Assembly (NCBI RefSeq): GCF_003572205.1
Contig: NZ_QXNY01000004.1
Coordinates: 558,548 to 622,547, forward strand
Direction: 5' to 3'
Origin: Algihabitans albus
GTDB lineage: Bacteria; Pseudomonadota; Alphaproteobacteria; Kiloniellales; DSM-21159
DNA length: 64,000 bases
The position numbers and the translations under genes are program-made. This document shows positions 34,759-43,425 of the stretch, one piece after another. A model generated the notes under the pieces. The model searched no databases and was not told the DNA's origin. It was given only the letters and a program-made list of their open reading frames with translations. Numbering within the stretch: position 1 is the stretch's first letter; each line of letters opens with the position of its first letter.

Positions 34759-35142
34759 CTAGGCGAACAGGATCGACAGAACCGCCAAGGCCGTTGCCAA
34801 TCCTAAAACAACGAAGGTCGCTTTCATCAACAGCAACGCGACCAGCTTAATCCACTCATTGTGAAGATAGTCTTCAATCACGACCTGCACACCGAGCGTG
34901 GCGTGATAGAAGGTCGCGCCTATGAGCAGCAGAAACAGCCCGGCCGTTACCGGATGGCCGATCCAGGCCAGCAGCTCGCCGTGATCCGCACCGACGTTGC
35001 CGATCACGCCGGCGACAAACCAAAGCGTTAAGGGAACCAGGGCGAGTGCGGTGAGGCGCTGCGCCCACCAATGTCCGGTACCGTCCTTGGCCGATCCCAG
35101 GCCGCGGACGCGTCCAAGTGGGCTGCGCAGGTTCATCGACAT
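34759..35142 (-). CDS. sdhD: Succinate dehydrogenase membrane anchor subunit SdhD
   Basis: A 127-aa hydrophobic anchor that together with SdhC binds haem b and ubiquinone. Features: GLGSAKDGTGHWWAQRLTALALVPL at the start, three membrane helices, and the haem/quinone region FYHATLGVQVVIEDYLHNEWIK. Start at 35142, where AGGAG lies about nine bases upstream; MNLRSP two codons in is an alternative. It is 14 bases after the sdhC stop. Confidence 0.94.
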   Translation of the reverse strand: MSMNLRSPLGRVRGLGSAKDGTGHWWAQRLTALALVPLTLWFVAGVIGNVGADHGELLAWIGHPVTAGLFLLLIGATFYHATLGVQVVIEDYLHNEWIKLVALLLMKATFVVLGLATALAVLSILFA

Positions 35143-35156
35143 GGATTTTTGCTCCT

Positions 35157-35555
35157 TTACCAGATCACCAGGCCGATGATCCAGGCCAGGGCGGTGAGCG
35201 CGATGGTTGCGATCACGACGGCCCAGCCGGACCTGTAGACGGTTTCCAGCTCGAAGCCGTAGCCCGCGTCCCAGACCAGATGCCGGATGCCGTTGGCGAG
35301 ATGATAGAAGAGCGCGGCAGACCAGCCCAGCAGCATGAAAAGGCCGAGCCACGAGCCGATGAACCCGGTGGCGCTCGCGTAGGCCTCCGGTCCCACTGCG
35401 GCCGCCACCAACCACCAAACCAGCAGCAGCGTGCCACCGGCGAGCGCCAGGCCGGTGATTCGATGCAGGATCGAAAGGACCGACGTCAGCTGCGGGCGAT
35501 AGACCTGCAGATGCGGCGAAAGTGGCCGTTTCACGGCCTGCTCCTCAGCGGGCAT
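35157..35555 (-). CDS. sdhC: Succinate dehydrogenase cytochrome b556 subunit SdhC
   Basis: A 132-aa cytochrome b subunit of complex II. The N-terminal signature RPLSPHLQVYRPQLTSVLSILHRITG (about residues 10-35) and the haem-ligand segment FYHLANGIRHLVWDAGYG are diagnostic; three membrane helices are visible. It is the first gene of the operon; the promoter should lie in the non-coding region just beyond 35556. Confidence 0.95.
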   Translation of the reverse strand: MPAEEQAVKRPLSPHLQVYRPQLTSVLSILHRITGLALAGGTLLLVWWLVAAAVGPEAYASATGFIGSWLGLFMLLGWSAALFYHLANGIRHLVWDAGYGFELETVYRSGWAVVIATIALTALAWIIGLVIW

Positions 35556-36489
35556 GTATCGCTCCTTGGCTCGCCGCCGCCTGCGGCTTCTTCACCGATT
35601 GCGGTGATCGTTAAGGCGAGACTCCGGCTGTCGCTGCAGGGCTCGCAGGCACTCTGCAGAACGAAGCGGTCAGACCTGAGACTCACGATTTTGACTTGGA
35701 TATCCTACTTAAGTGTTTAGTGCGCTGCGGCAAACGAGTCAATTCACCGCCATAATTCTGCGAATTGCCGCGACTGCGAACGATAGTCCGGTCTCTACAG
35801 GGTTTCGCGCGCCCTGGACGCCGATGCCACGAAAACTTTGACGGAAGCAGAAAGAGGCTGCATTAGACGCGCTATATCTTGATCTGTGGATCGATTTGTG
35901 GGTAGCATGTGCAATATTTGTGTGCAGTTTTGCCTTTTTTACACAGAAAACAACTTCGAGTCCTTGTACTTCATCTTGCGCACGCTGGCGGTTCAGGCAA
36001 AATCGAACGTCAGCACGTAGGCGGTTACCGGATGGTCCCGAGCGGTCTCGTCGGCGCGTCCTTAGCTTTTTCGGAGGATAGCAGCCGGCCGGTTCGAAAG
36101 CGGGCTCCGTGCGCCGGCCAGGCGGGACTCGATGGAGGCGACTTCGGGGAGTCCGTTGGGCCGGTGCCGATCCAAGTCGCGATCGCTGCAGCTTTTGGAG
36201 GGCCCACCCTGTCTGCGGGCCTTCGAGCTGCGGCGAAGCGCCGCGGACCGTAACCGTCGCAAGCGTTGCCGGCCCGTTGCGCGGCGTCCGGCTGCGGTCG
36301 ACGAGAGCGCCAGGTTCGTCGGCGGCGGTCACGGGGGCGTCGCGACCATCCGCGGGTCGAGGAGCGCTTGCGTCCCAGGCTTACGGCTGCAGCGGACGAT
36401 GCGGTGGGGCAGTCCGCCGGTGTCGTCCGACGATCGGGGCGTCGCGAGCTTAGGAGGCTCGCGGCGCCCTTCGTTTTCAAGTGCTGGGT
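35556..36489. other. Non-coding stretch between sdhC and the glycosyltransferase gene
   Basis: About 930 bases without a convincing gene on either strand. The part next to sdhC must contain its promoter. From about 35870 to 36000 the GC content is clearly lower, with a C/T-rich run CTTTTTTACACAGAAAACAACTT. Open frames here have odd composition and no recognisable domains, ribosome sites or partners. A short hairpin with CGCGAGC arms (36443-36449, 36457-36463) follows the glycosyltransferase stop but has no T run. It may be a gene remnant or may hold an untranslated RNA; I cannot support either. Confidence 0.5.
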
Positions 36490-38052
36490 TTACGGATTGC
36501 CGGGCGACCTCTCCAGCCGAATCACGCGCAGCGAAAGCAAAGGAGCACCGCCCGGAAAAGGCGCCTCCAGCGTTTCGACCGGAGGGTTCGGGGGCAGATC
36601 GCCGCCCCAGGCGGCCGCAGCCAACGCGGCGAGCGGTGTCGGAAGCTGCTCGCCGTCTCGTGCTTGCCAGACCAGAAGGATCGGACCGGCAGCCGGCGGA
36701 TCCAGGGCGGCTCTGTACTCCGGTGTGATGGCTGCGAGTCCGGGGCGGTGCAGGCGCAGATTGCCTGCCACCCAATTGGAGGTGCTCAGCAGCGTGCCCG
36801 TGCTCGGCAGGTCCCTGGCCAGGGCGTCGAAGGGGGCTTCCATGTTGGGCGGCCTGGCCCAGTCCGGCGGCACGAACTGGCGCAGCCACAAGACCGCCAT
36901 GCTGCCCAATGCGATGACCATCGCTGCCGCGGCGGCCAATCTCAGGTGCCTGCGGTCGAGGCGCGGTGCCATCCAGGCCAGTGCGACAGGGACTGCCGGG
37001 AACAGCAGCGGGGTGAGCCAGCGGTCCTTCAGGGTGTCGGCCGACGCGGCCAGCACCAGCAGCAGTACCATTAGCGCCGCCAGCGCCAGGCCCAGGGTGA
37101 GCAGCCGTCTGACGCCTGCCGCGACCTGTCTCCTGGGCGACGTTCCAGCGGTCGGCAGGAGAGCGAGGAGGGCGAGCAGGACTGCCGGAAGCAGGGCGAA
37201 GTTGAGCAGCGCACGGCCCATCGCAAAGAGACTGTCGAGTGGGCCGGTGGTTGGCTCGAGGTCGAGCTTCACGCTTCGGGCGAGCACCGCCTCACTGTTC
37301 AGCGCCATCCAGATCGCATTGGGCAGGAGCAGAAGCGCCGTCAGTCCCGAGGCCAGCAGCAGGCGCCTGTCCAGCAGGGCCGGCCGTGTCGCCGGCAGCA
37401 GAAGAGCGGCTGTCAGCAGGCCCAGCGGCAGCAAGACCGCGTTATGCTTGGATAGGGCGCAGGCGGCAAGCGCCACCGCAAAGAGCCAGTAGTCCCGGCT
37501 TCGCCTTTTGCTCACCAAGTCGACGAAGAGCGTGCAGGTCACGGCTACGGCCGCCAAGGCAATGACCGAGTGTGTCAGCGCGCGCTGGGATTCCCAGGCG
37601 ACCTGCGGGAGATAGAAGACACTGAGCGCCGCCACTGCCGCGACCAGAGGATCGCCGAAAAGCTGCCGGCAGAGGCGATAGGTGGCAAGCAGCGTCACCG
37701 CCAGCAGCCCGAACTTGAGCAGGGCGAGGGTTAGAACGCCCTGGCCGGTGAGCGGCTGTAGCGCCAGGAAGAGCCAAGTATAGAGCGGCGGCTGCGGTCC
37801 GTAGCCGGCCTCGAGGCTCTGGGCCATCACCAGCTGCTCGGCTTCGTCCAATCCCAGATTGCCGGACGAGAGCACCCGGAAGACGACCTGCAAGGCGAAA
37901 TAGCCCAGGACAACGAGCGAAAAGATCAGAGGAACCAGGCGGTGAATCGCAGCCTGCGGCTGCGCAGAAGGCCGGTCGCTCACCGCATCCCGCGGTGGAA
38001 CGCCGATAACCGACGCATTGTCTCCCCGGTCCTGTAGAGGCGGCTCCATCAC
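36490..38052 (-). CDS. Glycosyltransferase family 39 (ArnT/PMT-like) membrane protein
   Basis: A 520-aa polytopic protein using a lipid-linked sugar donor, GT-C fold. The first periplasmic loop carries SGNLGLDEAEQLVMAQSL with the Asp-Glu typical of ArnT-type enzymes, after a helix at about residues 40-60. It has about ten further hydrophobic segments and the pattern QPPLYTWLFL. The Pro/Ala-rich C-terminal domain after about residue 410 would be periplasmic. It stands alone; no lipid A or O-antigen genes are adjacent. MM at the start makes 38049 an alternative first codon. Confidence 0.85.
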   Translation of the reverse strand: MMEPPLQDRGDNASVIGVPPRDAVSDRPSAQPQAAIHRLVPLIFSLVVLGYFALQVVFRVLSSGNLGLDEAEQLVMAQSLEAGYGPQPPLYTWLFLALQPLTGQGVLTLALLKFGLLAVTLLATYRLCRQLFGDPLVAAVAALSVFYLPQVAWESQRALTHSVIALAAVAVTCTLFVDLVSKRRSRDYWLFAVALAACALSKHNAVLLPLGLLTAALLLPATRPALLDRRLLLASGLTALLLLPNAIWMALNSEAVLARSVKLDLEPTTGPLDSLFAMGRALLNFALLPAVLLALLALLPTAGTSPRRQVAAGVRRLLTLGLALAALMVLLLVLAASADTLKDRWLTPLLFPAVPVALAWMAPRLDRRHLRLAAAAAMVIALGSMAVLWLRQFVPPDWARPPNMEAPFDALARDLPSTGTLLSTSNWVAGNLRLHRPGLAAITPEYRAALDPPAAGPILLVWQARDGEQLPTPLAALAAAAWGGDLPPNPPVETLEAPFPGGAPLLSLRVIRLERSPGNP

Positions 38053-38226
38053 CTCCGTCTCCTAGGCCAGCCCGGTCCGGGGCGCAAGCCGGGAAGCGTT
38101 TCGCCTGGCGCAGCTCCCGTCATAAGCCGGCCATCGGGTTACGACGCTGTGATATCTGCGGCGACAGCGCCGCTCGAAGGCGAGGACTGCTTTGCGAGAC
38201 TCCACGGCACTGCTAGGTTCTCCGCC

Positions 38227-39531
38227 ATGCCTTTCATGATCGATCATTCAGCCTGCTTAGCCAGCGCCGTCGGCAAGGGCGGGCTCGACGAAGCAACCTT
38301 CGCGCGATCTCTCGGCGCGCTGGCGCCCGCGGTGGCGCAGCTTGCTCAGCAGAGACAGGATGGCAGTCTGCCGCTCCTGCAGGTTCCCGATCAGAGCGAC
38401 GATCTAGGACCGTTGCGCGATGTGGCCGCGACCCTGATGGAGACCTGCAGTCACGTGGCGGTGCTCGGCACCGGGGGCTCCTCGCTCGGCGGTCAGACTC
38501 TGAACGCGCTTGTCGATCGCGGGTTCGGACCTCCGGCCGGGCGACCGAAGCTGATCTTCCTGGACAATGTCGATCCGGACAGTTTTTCGGCGCTTTTCAC
38601 CTCGGTGGATCTGTCACGTCTGGGGGTGATCGCCATCTCCAAATCCGGCGGCACGGCGGAGACCCTCTGCCAATTCGCGATCCTGTTGCATGCGCTGTTG
38701 CGCGAGGTGGACGAATCGCGTCTGGCCGCGCGCGTTGCGGTGATCACGGAGCCCAGGGAGTCTTCGCTCAAGGCACTGGCCGAGCGGTTCCGGCTGCCGG
38801 TCCTCGACCACAACACCGGGGTCGGCGGACGCTTTTCGGTGCTGACCAACGTCGGGCTCTTGCCGGCCAGCCTTGCCGGCCTCGACCTGGAAGCCTTGCG
38901 GGCGGGCGCCGCAGCAGTTTTGGACGGCACGCTCTCGGCGACGACGACCGAGGGGGCGGCGCCGGCACTGGGCGCGGCGGTTTCGATCGGTCTGCAGCGC
39001 GCCAACGGCATCACGCAGACCGTGCTGATGCCCTACCTGGACCGCCTGGCTCACTTCGGCCTCTGGTATCGGCAGCTTTGGGCGGAGAGTCTTGGCAAGG
39101 ACGGCAAGGGGACGACCCCGATCCGGGCTATGGGCACCGTCGATCAGCACAGCCAGCTTCAGCTCTATCTTGCCGGTCCCTGGGACAAGATGTTTTCCGT
39201 GCTGCGCATGGACACGCAAGGCGAGGGGCGACGGGTCGATCCGGAACTGCTCGACGATCCGCGGTTGGATTATCTGGCGGGCCGGCGGATGGGCGATCTC
39301 CTGGATGCCGAAGCACGGGCCACGGCCGACACTCTGATCCGCAACGGCCGCCCGACCCGCCAGATCCTGATCGACGCTGTGGACGAGGAAACGCTCGGCG
39401 GCCTCTTCATGCACTTCATGCTGGAGACGATCCTGGCCGCGCATCTGCTCGAGGTGGATCCCTTCGATCAGCCGGCGGTGGAGGAAGGCAAAGTGCTGGC
39501 ACGCGCGTACCTGGAGCGCATCTCACCGTGA
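38227..39531 (+). CDS. pgi: Glucose-6-phosphate isomerase
   Basis: Interconverts glucose-6-phosphate and fructose-6-phosphate. The 434-aa protein has the SIS-domain phosphate loops [16 protein letters not shown] and [11 protein letters not shown], the catalytic region [15 protein letters not shown], and the C-terminal PGI signature [23 protein letters not shown]. It is shorter than E. coli Pgi (about 550 aa) but typical of the short alphaproteobacterial form. I start at 38227, MPFMIDHS; the frame is open a further 26 codons upstream. Its stop is overlapped by the mutL GTG. Confidence 0.92.
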   Translation: MPFMIDHSACLASAVGKGGLDEATFARSLGALAPAVAQLAQQRQDGSLPLLQVPDQSDDLGPLRDVAATLMETCSHVAVLGTGGSSLGGQTLNALVDRGFGPPAGRPKLIFLDNVDPDSFSALFTSVDLSRLGVIAISKSGGTAETLCQFAILLHALLREVDESRLAARVAVITEPRESSLKALAERFRLPVLDHNTGVGGRFSVLTNVGLLPASLAGLDLEALRAGAAAVLDGTLSATTTEGAAPALGAAVSIGLQRANGITQTVLMPYLDRLAHFGLWYRQLWAESLGKDGKGTTPIRAMGTVDQHSQLQLYLAGPWDKMFSVLRMDTQGEGRRVDPELLDDPRLDYLAGRRMGDLLDAEARATADTLIRNGRPTRQILIDAVDEETLGGLFMHFMLETILAAHLLEVDPFDQPAVEEGKVLARAYLERISP

Positions 39532-41438
39532 CACTCTCGGAGTCCTCAGCCCCAACGCGTGCCCTGCGCCGATTGCCGGAGACCTTGGTCAACAGGATCG
39601 CTGCGGGTGAGGTCATCGAGCGGCCGGCGGCGGCGGTCAAGGAATTGGTGGAGAACGCTCTCGACGCCGGCGCCGGACGGATCGAGGTGCTGCTGCGCGA
39701 CGGCGGGCGGGCGCTGATCGCAGTCACCGACGACGGCTGCGGCATGAGTCGCGACGAACTGGAGGTCGCCGTCGAGCGGCACGTCACCTCGAAACTGCCC
39801 GACGACGATCTGGTGCATATCCGCAGTCTCGGCTTTCGGGGTGAGGCGCTACCCTCCATCGGTGCGGTGGCGCGCGTGACATTGACCAGTCGTCCTAGAG
39901 AGGCGACCGAAGCCTGGTCTCTGACCGTCGAGGGCGGGCGCCAGGGACAGCCCAAGCCGGCGGCACAGCCGCCGGGCACGCGGGTCGAGGTGCGCGACCT
40001 CTTCTATGCGACGCCGGCGCGGCTCAAGTTCCTGAAGTCGCCGCGGGCGGAATTGCAGGCCTGTCGCGACACGCTCATGCGCTTGGCGATGGCGAACCCT
40101 CAGGTGGGTTTCACGCTCGGCGATGGCGAAAAGACGCTGCTGCGGCTGGAATCGGCTCACCCGGACTTGGGCGCGGACCTCGATCTGACTGGCAACGGTC
40201 TTTTGGAGGCTCGGTTGCGGCGGCTCGGCGCTCTTCTCGGCAAGGACTTCGCGGAGAACGCCTTGGCCGTGGAGGCCGAGCGCGAAGGCTTTCGTCTGAC
40301 CGGTCTGATCGGCGTTCCGACCTTCAACCGGGCCACGGCGCAGCATCAGTATCTTTTCGTCAACGGCCGGCCGGTGCGCGATCGCCTGTTGTTGGGCGCG
40401 CTGCGCGGTGCCTTCGCCGACTTCCTGGCGCGCGACCGTCATCCGGTGGCGGCGCTGTTCCTGGAGGCTCCGGCCGAAGCGGTCGATGTCAATGTACATC
40501 CGGCCAAGGCGGAGGTGCGGTTCCGCGAGGCTGGCCTGGTGCGGGGGCTGATTGTCGGTGCCTGCCGCCATGCCCTTGCCGAGGCCGGGCATCGCGCCTC
40601 GACCAGCGTCGCCCAAGCGGCGCTTGGCGCCTTCCGGCCGCAAGAAGGCCCCGCACCGGCATCTTTCACCGGCGGCGGTGCTTGGCGGCCGTCGCAGGCT
40701 GTCTCCGGACAGCCGGCTTACGGCGAATCCTACGGTGCCGGGCTCGGTGGCGGTTTGCGCGAGGCGGCTGCGACCTACCATGCCCCGCTACCGGATCTGA
40801 ACGACGCGCCGGCGGCGCGCAGCGAAGTTCTCTCCGAGTCCGTGACGCCGGCGTTGGACTATCCGCTCGGCGCGGCGCGCGCGCAGTTACACGGCACCTA
40901 CGTCGTCGCGCAAACCCAGGACGGCATCGTGATCGTAGATCAGCATGCCGCGCATGAGCGCCTCGTGCACGAACGCATGAAGCGACAGTTGGCCGAAGGC
41001 GGTGTGAAGACCCAGCTCCTGTTGATCCCCGAAGTGGTCGAACTGGAAGAGCCGGCAGTGGAGCGTCTGCTGGCGCGCTCCGGGGAACTGGCCGAGTTGG
41101 GCCTGGTATTCGAGGCCTTCGGCGCCGGCGCCGTCGCCGTGCGCGAAGTGCCCGCGCTGCTCGGCCAACCGAACCTTCAAGGCCTGTTGCGCGATCTGGC
41201 CGACGAGCTGTCCGAATGGGATCAGGCCTTGAGCCTCAAGGAGCGGCTTGAGGAGGTCTGCGGCACCTTGGCGTGTCACGGGTCCGTGCGGGCCGGCCGG
41301 CAGCTCAACGCCGAGGAGATGAACGCTTTGCTGCGCCAGATGGAGGCCACGCCCCACAGTGGCCAATGCAACCATGGCCGGCCGACTTACGTTGAGCTGA
41401 AGCTGGCCGATATCGAAAAGCTGTTCGGCCGGCGCTGA
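39528..41438 (+). CDS. mutL: DNA mismatch repair protein MutL (endonuclease type)
   Basis: The 636-aa mismatch-repair coordinator. The N-terminal GHKL ATPase has [32 protein letters not shown] and [10 protein letters not shown]. The C-terminal domain has the metal-binding endonuclease motif [12 protein letters not shown] together with ACHGSVRAG and QCNHGRPT, so it should nick DNA itself and need no MutH. The start is a GTG at 39528, overlapping the pgi stop (GTGA). The linker between about residues 340 and 440 is poorly conserved. Confidence 0.96.
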   Translation: MTLSESSAPTRALRRLPETLVNRIAAGEVIERPAAAVKELVENALDAGAGRIEVLLRDGGRALIAVTDDGCGMSRDELEVAVERHVTSKLPDDDLVHIRSLGFRGEALPSIGAVARVTLTSRPREATEAWSLTVEGGRQGQPKPAAQPPGTRVEVRDLFYATPARLKFLKSPRAELQACRDTLMRLAMANPQVGFTLGDGEKTLLRLESAHPDLGADLDLTGNGLLEARLRRLGALLGKDFAENALAVEAEREGFRLTGLIGVPTFNRATAQHQYLFVNGRPVRDRLLLGALRGAFADFLARDRHPVAALFLEAPAEAVDVNVHPAKAEVRFREAGLVRGLIVGACRHALAEAGHRASTSVAQAALGAFRPQEGPAPASFTGGGAWRPSQAVSGQPAYGESYGAGLGGGLREAAATYHAPLPDLNDAPAARSEVLSESVTPALDYPLGAARAQLHGTYVVAQTQDGIVIVDQHAAHERLVHERMKRQLAEGGVKTQLLLIPEVVELEEPAVERLLARSGELAELGLVFEAFGAGAVAVREVPALLGQPNLQGLLRDLADELSEWDQALSLKERLEEVCGTLACHGSVRAGRQLNAEEMNALLRQMEATPHSGQCNHGRPTYVELKLADIEKLFGRR

Positions 41439-41580
41439 AACCGCAGATCACTTGCAGGGCTTGTCGTTTGCGGGGCTTGGTTCCGTCCCGCAGCCGTGTC
41501 ACTCTTTTGAAAGCTGGTAGAGGATCTAAAGGCGCTATGCACGAAGGCGGAATCTACGAAAAAACGACCTGGGGATCCGT

Positions 41581-41955
41581 GTGACCGTGCGGCCCATCTA
41601 TCTCGACGATCAGTCGTCCCCGACCGACGACCGTTTCGTCTGGGCTTATCAGGTGAACATCGAGAATCGGGGCGAGGAAACGGTGCAACTCGTCAGCCGC
41701 TACTGGCATATCACCGATGCGCGCGGTCGCATTCAGGAGGTGCGGGGTGCCGGCGTGGTGGGGGAGCAGCCCACGCTCTCACCGGGGCAGCGCTTCGAGT
41801 ATACCAGCGGCTGCCCGCTTCCGACGCCCTCGGGCATGATGGTGGGACGCTATCAACTGGTTCGCTGCGACGGCCCCGAGGCCGGCCAGAACTTCGAAAT
41901 CGATATCCCCGCCTTTTCCCTCGACTCGCCCTATGAGGTGATGCAGCCGAATTGA
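41581..41955 (+). CDS. apaG: ApaG domain protein; 5' end displaced by an apparent 1-base frameshift
   Basis: ApaG is a small beta-sandwich protein linked to Co/Mg resistance and Ap4A metabolism. The frame from GTG 41581 encodes 124 aa with the family segments [61 protein letters not shown] and a FSLDSPYEV tail. The normal first strand is missing. It is found one frame over: ATG 41537 preceded by AAAGG encodes [13 protein letters not shown], then hits a stop at 41582. Adding one G to the G4 run at 41571-41574 fuses the two parts. As sequenced, GTG 41581 has a GGGGA site five bases upstream, so a shortened protein might still be made. Confidence 0.8.
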   Translation: MTVRPIYLDDQSSPTDDRFVWAYQVNIENRGEETVQLVSRYWHITDARGRIQEVRGAGVVGEQPTLSPGQRFEYTSGCPLPTPSGMMVGRYQLVRCDGPEAGQNFEIDIPAFSLDSPYEVMQPN

Positions 41956-42070
41956 ACCGGCTTCGGGCGCTGGCGCAGACTGCTTGACTTCCGCTGGTTT
42001 AATGCCATTTCGCGCTTCGACAAGAGGCCAGTTCGGCCGATCTTCCCAACAGCACGAAGGGCGATCGCCC

Positions 42071-42697
42071 ATGACCCTGACTCCCGTCCCCACCGGCGAG
42101 ACCGCCGACAGTCGCCCCAGCCGCGAGGAGGCGGAGGCCGCGGTCCGCACCCTGCTCGCCTGGGCGGGCGACGATCCCAATCGCGAAGGCTTGCAGGACA
42201 CGCCGGCACGCGTGGCGCGGGCCTACGAGGAGTTCTTCGGCGGCTACGCGATCGATCCTCTGGAGCTGCTTCAGCGCACCTTCAGCGAGGTCGAGGGTTA
42301 CGACGAAATGGTGTTGCTCCGCGACATCCGCTTCGAGTCCCACTGCGAGCATCATCTGGCGCCGATCGTGGGCAGGGCGCATATCGCCTACATGCCGACC
42401 CATCGGGTGGTCGGCATCTCAAAGTTGGCGCGCGTCGTCGACGCCTATGCTCGACGTCTGCAGATTCAGGAAAAGATGACGGCGCAGATCGCCAACACGG
42501 TCGAGGCGGTGCTGGAGCCTTCCGGTGTCGCCGTGGTGATCGAGGCAACTCACCACTGCATGACCACACGCGGCATCCACAAGCCGGGCACCACAATGGT
42601 GACGAGCCGGATGCTCGGCTGTTTCCGCAAGGACGCGGCCACACGCCGCGAATTCCTCTCGCTGCTCGGCAACCCGACGGCTCAAGGATTGGTTTAG
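42071..42697 (+). CDS. folE: GTP cyclohydrolase I
   Basis: First step of tetrahydrofolate synthesis, GTP to dihydroneopterin triphosphate. The 208-aa protein has zinc ligands Cys92, His95 and Cys163 in [14 protein letters not shown] and [27 protein letters not shown] and the [18 protein letters not shown] segment are diagnostic. The start at 42071 follows a GAAGG site; the frame is open 29 codons upstream without family similarity. Type I (zinc) cyclohydrolase, so not zinc-independent FolE2. Confidence 0.96.
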   Translation: MTLTPVPTGETADSRPSREEAEAAVRTLLAWAGDDPNREGLQDTPARVARAYEEFFGGYAIDPLELLQRTFSEVEGYDEMVLLRDIRFESHCEHHLAPIVGRAHIAYMPTHRVVGISKLARVVDAYARRLQIQEKMTAQIANTVEAVLEPSGVAVVIEATHHCMTTRGIHKPGTTMVTSRMLGCFRKDAATRREFLSLLGNPTAQGLV

Positions 42698-42753
42698 GGT
42701 CTGGTCTAGAATCGGGCTTCCAGGCGTCTCGATCTTCCCTCGGTTCAAAGGAA

Positions 42754-42784
42754 AACGGCGCCGGAGAGTGACCCCGGCGCCGTT
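42754..42784. terminator. Bidirectional hairpin between folE and the peroxiredoxin gene
   Basis: An 11-bp stem AACGGCGCCGG/CCGGCGCCGTT (42754-42764 with 42774-42784), nine-base loop. The two genes converge here. The T run is short (minus-strand TTTTC), so termination may be imperfect. Confidence 0.65.
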
Positions 42785-42808
42785 GGCTTTGGAAAGAGCA
42801 GGACGCTC

Positions 42809-43291
42809 TTACAGCGCTTTGAGCACGGCCTCGGCGCTCGAGACCTCGAAGGCGCCGGGCTCTTCGAGATGCAGGGCGGCCAACGTGCCGTCCTTGACCA
42901 CCATGGCGTAGCGCTGAGAGCGCGTGCCCAGGCCGAAGGCCGACCCGTCCATCTCCAGGCCCAGTTTTTGCGTCAGCTCACCGTTCCCGTCGGCCACCAT
43001 CGTGACCTTGTCAGCGGCTTTCTGATCGTTGCCCCAAGCGTCCATGACGAAGGCGTCGTTGACCGAGAGACAGGCGATGGTGTCGACGCCCTTACCCTTG
43101 ATCTCGTCGGCATGGGCAACGAAGCCTGGAAGATGCTTGGCGGAGCAGGTTGGCGTGAAGGCGCCCGGAACGGCGAAAAGGACGACCGTCTTGCCGCCGA
43201 ACAGCGCGTCCGTGGTGAGGTCTTCGATACCGTTTTCGGTCTTCACTTTCAGCGTGGCGCTGGGGATCTTGTCGCCCACCTTGATCGTCAT
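42809..43291 (-). CDS. Peroxiredoxin (Prx5/AhpE-like)
   Basis: Thiol peroxidase reducing hydrogen peroxide and alkyl peroxides. The 160-aa protein has the peroxidatic PGAFTPTCSAKHLPGF with Cys49, a second Cys74 (TIACLSVNDAFVM), and ending region RSQRYAMVVKDG. This matches the Prx5 family, in which the resolving thiol may be internal or come from glutaredoxin. ATG at 43291. It is convergent with folE. Confidence 0.94.
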   Translation of the reverse strand: MTIKVGDKIPSATLKVKTENGIEDLTTDALFGGKTVVLFAVPGAFTPTCSAKHLPGFVAHADEIKGKGVDTIACLSVNDAFVMDAWGNDQKAADKVTMVADGNGELTQKLGLEMDGSAFGLGTRSQRYAMVVKDGTLAALHLEEPGAFEVSSAEAVLKAL

Positions 43292-43425
43292 GACGGAGCT
43301 TCCCTTCCCTGACTATTTCCTGATTCAACGGCTGAACCGAGCGGCCCGCCGCAATGCGGTCGCGTGGTGTAACGCCGCATAGATAAGACGCCGGCCGTTC
43401 AGCGCCAAGCGCGGCGCGGGAGACT

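Noticed and set aside
36025-36728. Overlapping open frames on both strands in the gap upstream of sdhC
   Set aside because: They lack ribosome sites, recognisable domains and conserved composition, and overlap one another and the glycosyltransferase 3' end.
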